A DNA stretch of 30,121 bases from Chara braunii (GCA_003427395.1 BFEA01000145.1:1187933-1218053), one strand, 5' to 3'. Positions 1 through 11,095 are shown, counted from the first letter of the stretch. The notes: generated from the letters alone by a model not told the origin. Numbers and translations are program-made.

Positions 1-46
1 CTCTCTCTCTCTCTTTCTCTCTCTCTCTCCCCCCCCCCTCTCTTTT
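1..46. repeat. CT microsatellite with an internal C run
   Basis: Nearly pure CT dinucleotide repeat interrupted by a run of C. The window begins inside it, which fits an assembly end at low-complexity sequence. No coding content. Confidence 0.9.
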
Positions 47-1253
47 CTCTACTTTTGAACAAAGATGTGTCTCGATTGATTGTCTCTTGCTTTCTCTCCT
101 AAGTAGGAGCAAATCGGTGCGCTTCTCTTGCGTAAAAGAACTTCTTCCGGAACTCTTCCATTAGTTTCCTGGGTAATCCTCCTACGCAAGGACCCCGCCT
201 TCTTGTCTTGTGGAGGGTGAATGAGTGTGTACTGTGCAATGCGACCCATCTTTTCCGGTGCATGTCTCATTTTCGCACCCTCCACAGTGAATGCATGTAT
301 GGAATATGCGACTCCTTTGTTGATTAGACGATTGTCGTCGGGATTTTGTTCTAGAATGCAAGAGTGTTTAGATTTGTAGCTCCGTTTGCACTGCGCATGC
401 CATCAGCCTTATGCTGCACGACATCAGCAGCCGAGCCACGAGGCGGCCCTGAGAAGCAAGGCGCCCAGGGACCTACGTTGTGTTGAATTGATCGGACCCG
501 TAGCCATATGCGTGACCAAGCTGATCTGTGTCTGCTCTCTCTCTTGTGTCAAAAAGATTGATTGGGGGACGGGCGAATCGCTTTTGTTCTTAATGACGTC
601 TCAGGATATTTTGTGATTGATTGACATGTGGACTGACAAGTACCCTTCGATTGGGCGCCAGCCTCCCGTATCTCTCATCCCAACGCGACCTTTTCCTTAC
701 AGTGAGGAAAGGACACGAGTATGTGAGTGAGACGCGCGAAAAGCCGTTGCACAAATCGACGGGCAATATTATTTCCCTCCGGCCAACCGCTGTTCTGGTT
801 TTGTAGAAGCCGGGTTTGTTATTATCGATACGCACTTCTCACCTTACTCGGTATTGTTGCCATTTAACGAGTTGATTGTCATTCTGTGGACGGCAGTAGA
901 ACCCCACTGGCCGCGCACTCTGTGCACCGAATATCAGCGTTTTGAGCGCTACGAGTCCAGGGGTTTTTACTACCGTGTGCGGAGCGAAGACGAGCATAAA
1001 GAGAGAGCCACGCGGTTGAGACCTTCCACGTCAGACTCAGAACTAACCAGCGAACGACGACGAGATTTAATACGAAAATGAGACACGCGAAGCGTGCCCA
1101 AGCCTTTCTGTTCTAAACGACGGGCTGTAGCCCGGTGGGAGGCACGACAATACTTTTTGGATTGAATTTGGATCTTCCCCTCTCTTCCCGCTTATCGCGC
1201 GCACATTTTGCGACGCACGAAAACGATCAACTTGCTCCATCGGACCAACACGG
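47..1253. other. Unassigned spacer, no supported gene
   Basis: Only short overlapping ORFs of under about 100 codons occur on both strands, with no recognisable domain and no clear splice or promoter pattern. I see no tRNA-like box pair and no tandem structure. It may be decayed element or spacer sequence. Confidence 0.6.
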
Positions 1254-1333
1254 GGGATTTCAGTTCCGTTTGTGTCCCCACACTCAATTTCCAAAAATCC
1301 TTGGCACACCCCATCTTGCTGTTTTTCTGGGCC
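1254..1333 (-). repeat. Short interspersed repeat, copy 1 (partner at 22037-22115)
   Basis: The reverse complement matches the plus strand at 22037-22115. Both copies contain GGGGTGTGCCAAGGATTTT and, about 30 bases later, CGGAACTGARATC, with scattered substitutions and a small gap between. Being dispersed and in opposite orientation about 21 kb apart, it is an interspersed repeat. It could be a piece of an LTR or untranslated region, but neither flank shows which. Confidence 0.6.
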
Positions 1334-1673
1334 TCTTTTCCGCACAGCTAACACTCCGAACGAAAGACAGCACAGGGCATGAGGTTGCGCGTCACAGGCC
1401 AGTCTGAGTTCTGCCTGGCCTTGGGTAAGCTAGGGGAAGGATGGTAAGACTGCTTCAATGGGTGCTACCCTGTCTGAAACCTAGGGCCCAGAGTCTCTTG
1501 GGGCCTGTAGTAGATTGTCTGGGCCTGGCGTCTGAAGTTCCCGTTCGACAAGGCTTCTCCGATTCCGCTTCCACCAGGGCTGGGCAACCTATCAGCCCAG
1601 GTGCCTATCACTGTTGTTCAGTCCAAGTTACTTGCCCATTGGTAGGGTAATGGTCCTGAGTGCTGGTCACACT

Positions 1674-1846
1674 GAGGTAGGACAGTGGGATAGGGGGTGC
1701 GCTAGGAGTATTGACGTGAGGATGGGATGGGAGGTGGTCTCATATTCCAGGACACCCACGACCTACTGCTCCAGGTGATTACTGTGTACTCAGTGACTGG
1801 CCTCTACAACACCATGGACTTGAAAAAAAAAAAAAAAAAAAAAAAA
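1674..1846 (+). mobile_element. Retroposon 3' end with A-tail (copy B1)
   Basis: The segment runs from GAGGTAGG to a 24-base A-run at 1823-1846. It aligns with the reverse complement of 16351-16540: both contain GTGCGCTAGGAG, then GAGGTGGTCT, and finish with a CTCTACAAC motif about 15 bases before the A-run. The same order of blocks ending in an A-tail is what a retroposed 3' end shows. It is either a separate short retroposon or a longer alternative 3' end of the LINE family nearby. LINE copy 1 starts directly after its tail. Confidence 0.65.
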
Positions 1847-1848
1847 CA

Positions 1849-4800
1849 TCTGCCTATGGTCAATACCTCAAGGATGTATGAGAATTTTGGAGAAACCTGA
1901 AAGTTCACATTGGTAATGACATCATATGGTTCAACTACGGCCTAGCATTCCTAGGTCGTAAATGCAATGAGTACTCTAAAGCCTTGGCAAAACCGAGACA
2001 TAAAAAAGAGACAGAAACTATGGAAAGAATTCAAGAACTACAAGAAACAGAAATGAACCCAGATGATCAAGAGGCCCTAGAGCAAATAGCAAAAGAGATT
2101 CAGACACTGGAGGATCATTTGCTAAATTATATGGAGTACAGATGGCAGAGATTGAGAATTCGTGGCAAATTAAAGAAACATCAGATGGAAGGCGATATGG
2201 ACGTTCGATTCTTTGCCATGGCCAGAGCTAGGACGGGAAGAACTACGATAGAGGCTTTAATGAACCCGTTCAAGAACGATGAACCATTAGCCATCTCAAC
2301 ATCAGCTAGTATGAAGCTGGCGAGGGACTTTTACAAAGATCTCTTCACCTCGAAAAATTCTTCTATTCCCCTCTCACAAAAGGAAAAAGAAATCAATGAA
2401 TTCCTAATCCCCTTCAATAAATCAATCACGGAAGCAAATGCCACTAACTAAGGAAGAAATTTGGAAGGCTTTAATCCTTATGGAAGAAGAAAAGACGCCA
2501 GGAATTCATGGCGTCCCCAAAGAATTATGAGAATCCATGTGGGTCCACTCTCACAAGATCTAATGGACTACGACCAAGCGGTCTGGGAGGTTGGGGATAC
2601 AGGGGAAATAATTAGTCAAGGGATTCTCACACTCTTATACAAAAAAGGAGACAAACTTAATATTCGTAATTACCGCCCCATCACACTCCTCACAATGGTT
2701 TATAAACTGGTCGCCAAGACACCAGTTGACAGAATGCTCAAAGTCATAGCTGACATCATCCACTCATCACAAACAGGGTTCATCACAGGACGTAACAGAC
2801 AAGATAATATCCTTCTAATAAATGAACTTATCAGAGTTGCACGCCAATCTAAACATAATGCAACATTTACTTTTATAGATTTTGAAAAAGCTTATGATCA
2901 TGGAGATTGGTTCTTCTTGGACAAATGTTTGGAGAAAATGAACTTCGGTCCGTGTTTCAGAAGGTGGATCACTATCATGCATAGAAACGCGACCACTAGA
3001 GTCATGGTTAATGAAAGTATGGCACCCCCAATAGAATTACAGAGATCGGTCAGACAAGGCAATCCATTAGCACCATTTCTCTTCATAATTATAATGGAAG
3101 CTTTAACAGCCAACCTAAAACAACACAAGGACATTAGGAAAATTCAAGTGACGTCTATTCCGGAAGAAGCAATTCCCATGTGCTCACCATTTGCAGATGA
3201 CCTCTTTCTGATGGTTGAAGCAACAAAAGATAATATGGATGCGATACAGGAATTAATGAATAAATTTTGCAGAATAGTAGACATGAAGGTTAACTGGGGG
3301 GAAAAAATTCTAGGTTGGTGGATACATCATCAGGGAGTTAGACCCCCAGAAAAACCTAAAATCAAATGATTTCCCCTCGACAAGCCAATAAGGGTACTAG
3401 GCATCTCGTTGTTCGCCGAAGGGAAACCTAAAATAAATGATGAGGTTATATTCCAAAGTGCCCAGATCAAGCTTGAGCTATGGAAGAAAAAACACAGATC
3501 GATAATGAGCAGATCCTTGGTGATTAATAACGTAATCTTAGCCTCAATTTTGTATAAATCAGCAATTTGGACCCTTGATAGTAAATGCACAATTTTTTTT
3601 CATCAACAGCTTAGAGCCTTCTTGTGAAGAGGGAATCGTGAATATAAGAATGTTATTAGTAGAGTGACTTAGTCCTCAGTCACCCAACCAAAGTCAAGAG
3701 GGGGATTGAGAATTTTTGACTCAACACTCCAAGCCATGACACTCTCAGTTCAATGGGTCAAGAGACTATTGCTCAACCCTTAAACCACGTGGAGCGGTCT
3801 GGCTTGGGAACAATTGAGAAGACTGACCCCCCAGACAGTGGAGTCCGTAGATCCAGCTATGTGGTTAGAAAATAGGGATTGGTCGATCCCCAGAGGCACA
3901 ATAAAAGTGGTTGAACTGGATCAAACGTCCAGCAGAGAACCAGTAAGGAAAGACATCATGAACGATTCTTTCTGGCTAACAATCCTCAAGGCCTGGAGAA
4001 AATTACCCCTACCGGATAAACATTTCCCTCAACGATGAGAAGAGATTAACCAACAACCATTTTTTAACAACACCTGGATCAGGGACCACCGAGGTACCAC
4101 ACTACATTGTAACGGTAACCCATGGAATAGCTGGATAAGGAGGGGGGTAACTAGGATCAGGGACATTTGGGATGAAGATTCTCGGGATTGGACCTCCCCG
4201 CATCTCCTCCACAACAAATTAAAACATTGTCACCACATACAAAAGAATCTAGACAAAATTGTGGAACTGATTCCCATTGAGTGGAGTGCTTAAGAGAGGG
4301 AAGAAACTGCAGGAAAGCGATTGGGTGACCACAAAAGATGATCCACGAAGGGTAGGCAACGTCATTCTCATATCCCCAGACAAGGAGGCCTTAATCGCCC
4401 CATATGTACTAAAGGAGGATAATGTATTAAACCTTAATAATGATCTTACCCCAATTTGGATGCCAANGNAAAATATNTTCAGAATNAGAGTCCTTTCANT
4501 GGANGCACAGTCGTATCTAGCCTTCAGACCATCCACACCTATCTAAGATCTGCCCATTGACCCTGCATGTTGGTCGTGGGGAACCAAAAATAAGCTCAAC
4601 AGGAATCTTAGCAGATACCTATACACTCTATCGGTCAAGTCGACTTACCGAATGATTAAACCAAAATTCAATCTGAAAGAAAGGATGGAGGAAAGATGGA
4701 TGAAACAGCTGAACATTAACAAGGAGGATCTCAGAAACATTAAATGATTCAAAGATTCAGAGATCAAACCTTCTAAGGTAGTCTCCCTTCAATGGCAGAT

Positions 4801-5538
4801 AGAACACCGGTGCCTCCCCACGAATGACTGGCTGACAGACAGATCCTCTCTGGAGAAAAGAGATATTGCAAATCCCTGGTGCAAACTCTGTAAATCTGCA
4901 TGGCCAAGTAGAAAGATTCCAAAAACGATCGAGCACATTTTTCTCGAGTGCCCTGGTTCCATCTGGCTATGGCGTTGGTGGGACAGAATCTGGGAGCAAT
5001 TAGAAACTACACATAAGTGGTCTTGGGGGTGGAAAACAATTTTGTTGGTACACTTGTCTCTAGACCCAGAGGATAGTTTCACTCAAAATCTTTTCACCAT
5101 AGAAAGTAGGGCGGTTCCTTGGGCCAGTTGGTGGAGAAGGAACACCTATGAATGGGAGGATGCCAGAGTAGATGGCCCAGAATTCACTGACAGCATAAAA
5201 CAACAAATTCAAACCCGCATACACGATCATTGGACGAATCTAAAAGAAAAAATTCAGTTCAACTCATCCAAATCAGAAATTATTCAAACATTCCAAAAAT
5301 TCAGCAGCAACTGGCTGGGGGGGGGGAAAGGGGGAAAAATAGGGAGGGTGGTATGGAAGGAAGCTGAGACGGTGGAGAAACGAGTCCTCAACAGGAATTA
5401 CAAGTTGAAATTTAATGACTGGACCCTGGCGGACCCTTCAATTTCCCTCCGCCCTGCCCAAGAGTTCCCGTGTCTTTTCACATTACCCCAAAACGCTCTG
5501 GTTCTAATATCCTGGTATGGAAGGGATTCACTTGAATG
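1849..5538 (+). pseudogene. LINE copy 1 ORF2: reverse transcriptase, zinc knuckle and C-terminal domain (broken)
   Basis: The intact relative would encode the polyprotein that nicks target DNA and reverse-transcribes the element RNA there. What remains is RT to C terminus. RT block A is FIDFEKAYD (2875-2901 region), block B is RQGNPLAPF, and the catalytic box is FADD at 3190-3201. A CCHC knuckle follows at about 4890-4955 (WCKLC, then HIFLEC). The last part, VVW to SLRP near 5350-5450, also matches copy 2. Stops lie at 1879, 2449, 2528, 3367, 3625, 3670, 3781, 4036, 4544 and 4745. Frameshifts lie near 2440, 2540 and 4270-4290. Most stops align with Trp in the relative. Six N bases at 4467-4504 blur a short stretch. 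Confidence 0.9.
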
Positions 5539-5744
5539 ATGTTTCCACACCCAGACCGACACTCTTTGTTTAAGGTTGAAAAGGCTAGATAGGAAAGACA
5601 ACATCTGGCGCCCCATTTCGGGTGAAGAGGTCAACTTCAACTATAGCAAGGTCTGCTCTCTCAGGATACTCCTCAAAGGAGATTAACGTTCTCGGAACAG
5701 TTATCGATGTGATTTCTATGATGTTTCCTTAAATTGTGAGGTAC

Positions 5745-5863
5745 GTTGGACCCGTTTTCCAGCAGGTGCTGCTCCCCACAAATAGATGGAGCCCCCCAGA
5801 GTATGCTAGGGTAGTCTGCTCTTATCAACTACCCTAGCATCTACTCAGGGAGTTTTTAATAAA
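5745..5863 (+). other. LINE copy 1 3' tail: three stem-loops and polyadenylation signal
   Basis: Hairpin 1 is 5745-5763 (GTTGGA, 7-base loop, TCCAGC). Hairpin 2 is 5771-5792 (GCTCC, 12-base loop, GGAGC). Hairpin 3 is 5803-5840, a perfect 12-bp stem (ATGCTAGGGTAG with CTACCCTAGCAT) closing a loop with CTGCTCTTATCA. An AATAAA at 5858-5863 merges into the A-tail. The same order recurs in LINE copy 2 on the other strand and hairpins 1 and 2 recur at 6798-6846. In some LINE clades (UnaL2 type) a 3' stem-loop is bound by the element's RT. That role here is inferred. Confidence 0.75.
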
Positions 5864-5881
5864 AAAAAAAAAAAAAAAAAA

Positions 5882-6790
5882 CATAAAAACCCTCAAATCA
5901 GAAAACCGGAGGGTCAAAACTGAAACCGCCTGCTATACAAACCTCCGCCCCTCAACAGATGAAACGTCGGTCCGGGCTTCCGGTCCTTGTACCAGAACTC
6001 ACTTGATCTGCTAGGGTAACATGGCACCATAACCTTCCCCAGTACTGACCAACCTAGTTCTGACGGACATGAAGTGCCTTCCTCCCTCGACATCTCTCTT
6101 ACCCTGACACCAGGTTACAGGGTAATACCCATGTGCCTGCTACGTCGGACGGTTTGGTTATGCCTTCGACCCTCGACATATCTCCACAGGCCTCAAGCTC
6201 CCCCTAGGTCACAGAGCAAAAACTCCAGCACCGGCCTGTGTCGTCCCAACATCGTCCTTCTAACCTACTTACCTTCAACTATCAGTACATCAAGCTATGG
6301 GCTGCGGACACTTTACGTAGGCCGCCCGCCGCTGATTGGATTTATCTACGGCGCTGGGCCTCCAAAAAAATTTATAGGCGACGAGTTTTCTTTTCAGCAA
6401 GGCTGGGGCCGTGTACTGCAACAATTTAACAAACAACCTCTTCGTTGTTGAAAGCCCCATGAACCTTGTTCAGTACAGTTGAAAAATTGTTGGACCCGCC
6501 TCCAGCTGCCAAAGCTCAAATCTTGGGGGGAAGGCATAGGTTACAAGGGATATTAGACTTAAAGGGGGGCGGGAGACAAGGGGGATTGAGTTTGAGGGGG
6601 TGCGCTTGGGGTTATTTATCTTTAAACCCCCAGTACCTTTCCGGGCAAAAAAAGAAAAGGCCGCTGGTGAACATGGAGGCCGGATTCGGCCTCTGCTGAC
6701 GGCCACATACATTAGCCCCCCTTGGCGTGCCAGGCCCGCAGGCGATGTATGAGAAAGGCATTGGCGGTTTAAAAGCCTCTGTTGGATTCA
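5882..6790. other. Unassigned spacer
   Basis: No domain is recognisable. A plus-strand ORF at 6238-6429 has a basic, aromatic stretch (WASKKIYRRRVFF) that I cannot place and that has no supported start or exon border. A small hairpin, AGGCCG with CGGCCT, sits near 6679-6694. G-rich and C-rich runs are common. Confidence 0.5.
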
Positions 6791-6850
6791 AAGGGACGCT
6801 GGACCCTTTTTCCACCTGGTGTTGCTCCCCACCAATAGAATGGAGCCTCC
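6791..6850 (+). mobile_element. LINE 3' tail fragment (hairpins 1 and 2 only)
   Basis: The sequence GGGACGCTGGACCC begins a third copy of the LINE tail. Hairpin 1 is 6798-6816 (GCTGGA with TCCACC, one mismatch) and hairpin 2 is 6824-6846 (GCTCC with GGAGC, loop one base longer). Hairpin 3 and an A-tail are not seen, so the fragment is cut or decayed downstream. Nothing LINE-like is seen upstream. Confidence 0.65.
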
Positions 6851-7908
6851 ACTAGGCAACACCTCAATTCCGGAGGTTCTCTCACCACCGCCTGGATAGA
6901 CGCCTTCCACAAGTGCGAGGAATGAGCCCTCGTGGGGCCTTTGTTAGACATGCACATGTTCTGGGTAGAGGCCCCCAGCAAGCCAAGTGCCCTCCCTAAG
7001 TGAAGGTGGCCCTGAATATTCACAAGAGCCCAAAATTTGACATTTTTCATATGTGGGTACTCAGTCTGTTACAGCCCGCCAGTTGGTTGAGTGGATGTTT
7101 GATCCTTCCCAAGCTGCGTTGTACAGTTTGGCCCAGGCCGTGGCAGTTGCGCCTGGGCACATACACACAATGCAGCTCTGTCGATGTACATGCCCCGGGT
7201 CCTGTGCAAATGCAGGGAATGGCCCAAGTCCGGAGACTCAGGCCGTGTCCAACTGTAAAGGGCCCAGGCCCTCAACTGTAGCACTCGGCCTGGGCGCAGG
7301 TACTGGGGCCCAACTGGAAGCTACTGAAAGCTTTCAGTCAGGCCACATGCAGCCAAGCAAAGGCTGCCACTTCCATATAGGAAGGAGGGTAGCCAGGGTC
7401 TGGCGTTCTGCCCCCCAGCAAGCCACGCTGCTGCGCTGTCGCGTTAGAGGCTGCGTGCTGTGTGGTGAGAGGGGCGCTGCTGGGCGGCGAAGTGCAAGCA
7501 GCCATAGCCGGGCTGTAGAGTGCTAGGGGGTAAGAAGGCGATCAGTGGTTTTCATGAAGGAGGCAAGTGTGGGTGGACAGGGTCTGATGAGAGGAGACGA
7601 GATACGTACCTGGTACATGAGAGAGCTCGGCTATGGTGTTGACATCATATACATTGGTGTTTGAGAGTCGAAGTGAGCCTGCTGCGAGAATGCTGATGAA
7701 GGTAGGATAGTCGAGTAGTGTAGGCTGGGCGCTTGGCGCCAGACAGAGAGGAGTGACTTTGGATAATGTGTTGGTGTGGCCTGAGGGCTTGAACATTGGC
7801 TCATTACTTCATTGTACTGCTCTTATTTGGATGGGATCTCAGTGCATTTGTGCTCACTGCTTGTACACAATTACTTGGACATTTGTGTGACTTCGCAACT
7901 TGGTTTTC
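6851..7908. other. Unassigned spacer, possible LTR remnant at its end
   Basis: Overlapping ORFs in several frames have no recognisable domain. The right part may be the body of the LTR whose end is proposed at 7909-7952, but I found no second LTR copy to define its borders. Confidence 0.45.
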
Positions 7909-7952
7909 TATATATCGTTCCCACTCATATTCCTTACAATTTAGTATCAGAG
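7909..7952 (+). promoter_or_regulatory. LTR end and tRNA-Met-type primer-binding site remnant
   Basis: A TATA-like CTATATATC (7909-7917) is followed by TTACA ending at 7938 and then TTTAGTATCAGAG (7940-7952) and GGTTCGAGATC. Plant Ty1/copia elements commonly have an LTR ending in CA followed by a primer-binding site like TGGTATCAGAGC, complementary to initiator tRNA-Met. This site differs by a base or two. No gag or pol of a copia element follows, so at most it is an orphan LTR junction. Confidence 0.4.
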
Positions 7953-8271
7953 TTGGTTCGAGATCGCCACTTACTTGGCGCTAACAACATTCTTACTTGG
8001 TGTGCTGATGATGCTTCTGTGTAGTGAGGATACTTTGGCGCTGGCTTGATAGAGTGGGGCCCAGGTAGAGGGGCCGACCGCTGGAAGGCTGTGGCGACAG
8101 CGGGGGTATGTATGACGCATGTTGATGTGGCATTTTGGTTGAGGTGGCACTACATCGTGTTGTGGGTGGTACCGAAGCTACGACTGGTCATCGAAATGCA
8201 CATCGGCTCAATTGGTAAGAAATCTGTGGTTGGGGGCAGCTATCTCCAGGTACGTTGTTCCCTTACCTTAT

Positions 8272-8769
8272 CTATCCTCTCAATCTCTTCTTACTGTGAG
8301 AAAGTGAGTCCAACCTTGAGTGTCCTCTCTTTTGTGTGAGGAGTCGTGAGTGCTCTACCTTGAGAGATGGCATTCTTCCCGGTGGCGCATCTGGCAGGAG
8401 AGGGCGGTGTGTCTGAAGGGCCCTGGACGAAGCACGGGTCATGGTCACCGTGCCCACATGGGAGTAGTACACGCAGGCTATGCTGCTTTCTCCTTTGAGG
8501 TTCTTTGTTGCGCTGATTGAAGGGGTGTGCAGACTGATCAGTCCTTCGCAGACGCTATCCAGACCGTCTATAAATATTTTTGGTGGGTGTTTAATCTGTC
8601 CACTGGCAGTAATTGTCGTCCTGATTGCGACATTAAATAATTCCTGAGGACCATGGGGGTTGTTCTTAAACTGCCTCTTGATCAGCCAGATCAGTGATGA
8701 GACGTAAGGCTCGTTGCACGTGAGGGTAAATAAAGGGCAGTTCTGGTCATAAACATACGCCTTCGACAC
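8272..8769 (-). CDS. Unrecognised ORF, possible gene fragment
   Basis: A 165-codon open frame on the minus strand starting at ATG 8769. The N-terminal two thirds has mixed hydrophobic and polar composition like real protein. It includes KIFIDGLDSV, which resembles the Walker B strand of NACHT or STAND-type NTPases (hydrophobics followed by DGLD). The upstream Walker A that would be needed is not visible, and the last third is rich in Arg, Ser and His like random frame. It lies between LTR-element remains. I would treat it as a possible exon or captured fragment, and a chance ORF remains quite possible. Confidence 0.2.
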   Translation of the reverse strand: MSKAYVYDQNCPLFTLTCNEPYVSSLIWLIKRQFKNNPHGPQELFNVAIRTTITASGQIKHPPKIFIDGLDSVCEGLISLHTPSISATKNLKGESSIACVYYSHVGTVTMTRASSRALQTHRPLLPDAPPGRMPSLKVEHSRLLTQKRGHSRLDSLSHSKKRLRG

Positions 8770-9202
8770 AGGGGTGCGTCGTTAATGCACACCTTAGACA
8801 CTGTCACTTGATGATGCCTACAGGCAAGTTGGATACAGGGGAGGAAGATTGCAATTGAGACTCAATTGTCAGACACGACTATACCCATTGTGCATACATC
8901 TGCTTATTTAGTCTATTTTTATTTTGATTAGTTGGTTGACAGACTGCTGACACCTCACAAACGACCTAGACTAGAATTGTCGTGTTCTACCATAGCCAGT
9001 TCTTTCCGAAGCTGATGTAAGAGAACTAATCAAAGTAGATTTAGATTATGTATAGTCTGTGTGAATGCTATTGATACCGCTTGAACGGTGGTCTAGGTAA
9101 CTCACCAGATATTTATTTTAATTTTATTTATTTTTAGAACCGGTTAGACGCATGTTGTGGTAGGTTCCAGAGTGGACTCTAGTGCAGACAACATCTACCT
9201 AG
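8770..9202. other. Unassigned AT-rich leader region before gypsy element 1
   Basis: AT-rich sequence including a TTTATTTT-type run at 9112-9137. It should hold the 5' LTR or leader of the Ty3/gypsy element that begins coding near 9203. I cannot identify an LTR end, a primer-binding site or a duplicated border. Confidence 0.4.
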
Positions 9203-11095
9203 TTGATGAGTGGATCAAAGAGTGGTGAAGGTACAGTTAACGATAAAAGGCAGACTAGGCGTGATTCACTTAGGGTACTTGTAGTGTTCCATGCCCTTTT
9301 ACCGAGAGAAGAAAGTAGGCTAAGGGTCAAAGCAAGAGCCCACAATCTTGAGATTGTGAGGGAAGCAACAACAATTGTAGAGAGGACATTAGCGGCAGTA
9401 GAGGCTAGTGCAGTAGCAATGTCTACCTCTGCAGCAACATCTGCAGCAACCTCGTCTGGTCTGTTGTTCGACATGTCGTCCAACTCAACTAGTTCGCAGT
9501 CCATCTCTGGTACGACAGGAGCCAACACTAGTCAGATGGAGGGCTTATAGTCCAGCTCGCCGCCTCCACGCACCAACGAGCATATGAAGCTCCAACAAGT
9601 AGAGAGAATCCGCTTAAGGTTACAAAAGGAACTTAAGAACGCCACCGAAAGAGAAAATGAGATTAGGAATAGAAGTGTCAGACTTGAGGGTAGGGCGCCA
9701 GACAAAGCTGCTTTAGAGGGGTTAAATAGGTCAACACTGGACAATAACGTGAAGATAGTCAAGGAGAGCATCCTGTCAATGCACGTATACATGAACAGTC
9801 ATTTGGACGCTGCTCAGGACATCCCGAACCAGATCCTGAATGCCATGAACCGGCCAGGAGTCAGGCCAATAGTTTTGCCATCGATGTCATTCTCAGCGAT
9901 GACATGTCCGTATCCGCCTCAGTGTGGTACCACACCAAGCGGTACATCAACAACAGCAACACAGACTGCTGCTTCTTCATCTTCTTGACCAACGACTAGA
10001 GCTACACCACAATTGCCGCCTGTCCCACTAGTGGGAGAGCAACAACCTTGTTACCCAGAGACTCCATAGAAACCACCTCCAACCTTCTAAGGAGATAAGA
10101 AGGATGACTCTCTCGACACTTGGTTGAGAACGATGTCAGTGTGGGTGAGGGCAAAAAGGACGTTGGTAGAGGAAAAAGTGATAATTGTTGCATCCTATTT
10201 GGAGGGATCGACGACTTGCTGGTTAAACGGATTGGTTGCCTCAAAGGGGTTCAGCAGTAACATGGGTGACTGAGCTCAGACCCACACCCTAGACAACTTT
10301 ATGGATTTGGTGGAAGCGCGATGGCACAACCGACAACAAACATAGATTGTCACTGATGGGTTGCTGAAACTTGATGCTAGAAAATATAAGTTTGTACGCG
10401 AGCTCACCGCTGCTATAGAGCGTTTGATTATCGTTCCTGGGGTACAATATAATCTGCAAGTCTTGTTGACCATGTTCTTAAGGTGTCTTCCCATAGATAT
10501 CAAGAACTTACTAGCTAACAAGGCTCGACTAGAGTATCATACGTTTGAGACCTTTAACAAAAAGACCTTAGATTTAGAGGCTAAGCTAGGAGGTGCTAAA
10601 ACACCCTCTACGGATGGAAGAAAGAAGAAGAGTCCACAAGAATGGAAGAAGAAGGGGAGTCCGTTGATGATGGTCTAGGCCGATGGCACTTAGACCGAGA
10701 TCGAGGAGTTCTCCGACCTTATGGTCGGAAAAAAGATAGATGGCGAGGAAAATGTTGAGAGTAGCACCCTCACCGTTGTAGTGAAAGGAAAGGCAGGTGG
10801 CTGCGACAAGGGCGGTGAACAGAGCAGTCAGGGGCAAACCCCCAACCTGAACAAAATAGCGGTTTGGGATCGAGCGAGTTCGGATCAGGAGGTGTGGTAG
10901 GACCGTTATTTGCAGGGTGTTTGCATCAACTGCAGCGAGTATGACCATCAACAGTTAAATGCAAGAACGCGAAGGTACCGTAGAAGATACCTCCTAAGGG
11001 TGATACTCCCTTCTCTCAAGGCGGGGCCTCTACGAGCTCTACCTCGAGAAACACCTAGCGCCAATAGAAGTTGCAACTGCTTCTATTCTCGTTGA
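9203..11095 (+). pseudogene. Gypsy element 1 gag (capsid and nucleocapsid), broken by in-frame stops
   Basis: An inactive gag, whose intact form would make the particle shell and bind element RNA. One frame runs through the region. Residues encoded at 9584-9780 look like a charged coiled coil. The capsid-like part is at 10090-10600 (KKDDSLDTWLRT, VWVRAKRTL, a CLP-type region). A basic KKK stretch follows at 10620-10665. A CCHC-type knuckle starts near 10921 as CINCSEYDH but lacks the last Cys. Stops occur at 9548, 9986, 10067, 10088, 10271, 10343, 10676, 10691, 10898 and 11093. The start is uncertain; 9203 is only where the frame first opens with an ATG. Confidence 0.75.

Larger units (their letters stand above)
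1848..5881 (+). mobile_element. LINE (non-LTR retrotransposon) copy 1, 5' truncated
   Basis: A non-LTR retrotransposon of about 4.0 kb. It opens in the linker between endonuclease and reverse transcriptase, so the endonuclease and any first ORF are missing, the usual result of incomplete target-primed reverse transcription. RT, zinc-knuckle and C-terminal regions follow, then a UTR of about 200 bases with three stem-loops, and an A-tail at 5861-5881 preceded by AATAAA. The 5' junction abuts the A-tail of the retroposon ending at 1846. Both A-tails are followed by CAT, so a target-site duplication cannot be separated from A-run slippage. The copy is more AT-rich in codon use than its relative at 16351-21288 and carries many stops and a few frameshifts, so it is dead. 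Confidence 0.9.

Noticed and set aside
1879-4747. A variant genetic code with TGA as Trp
   Set aside because: TGG is also common, TAG and TAA occur as well, and frameshifts are present; decay explains it better.
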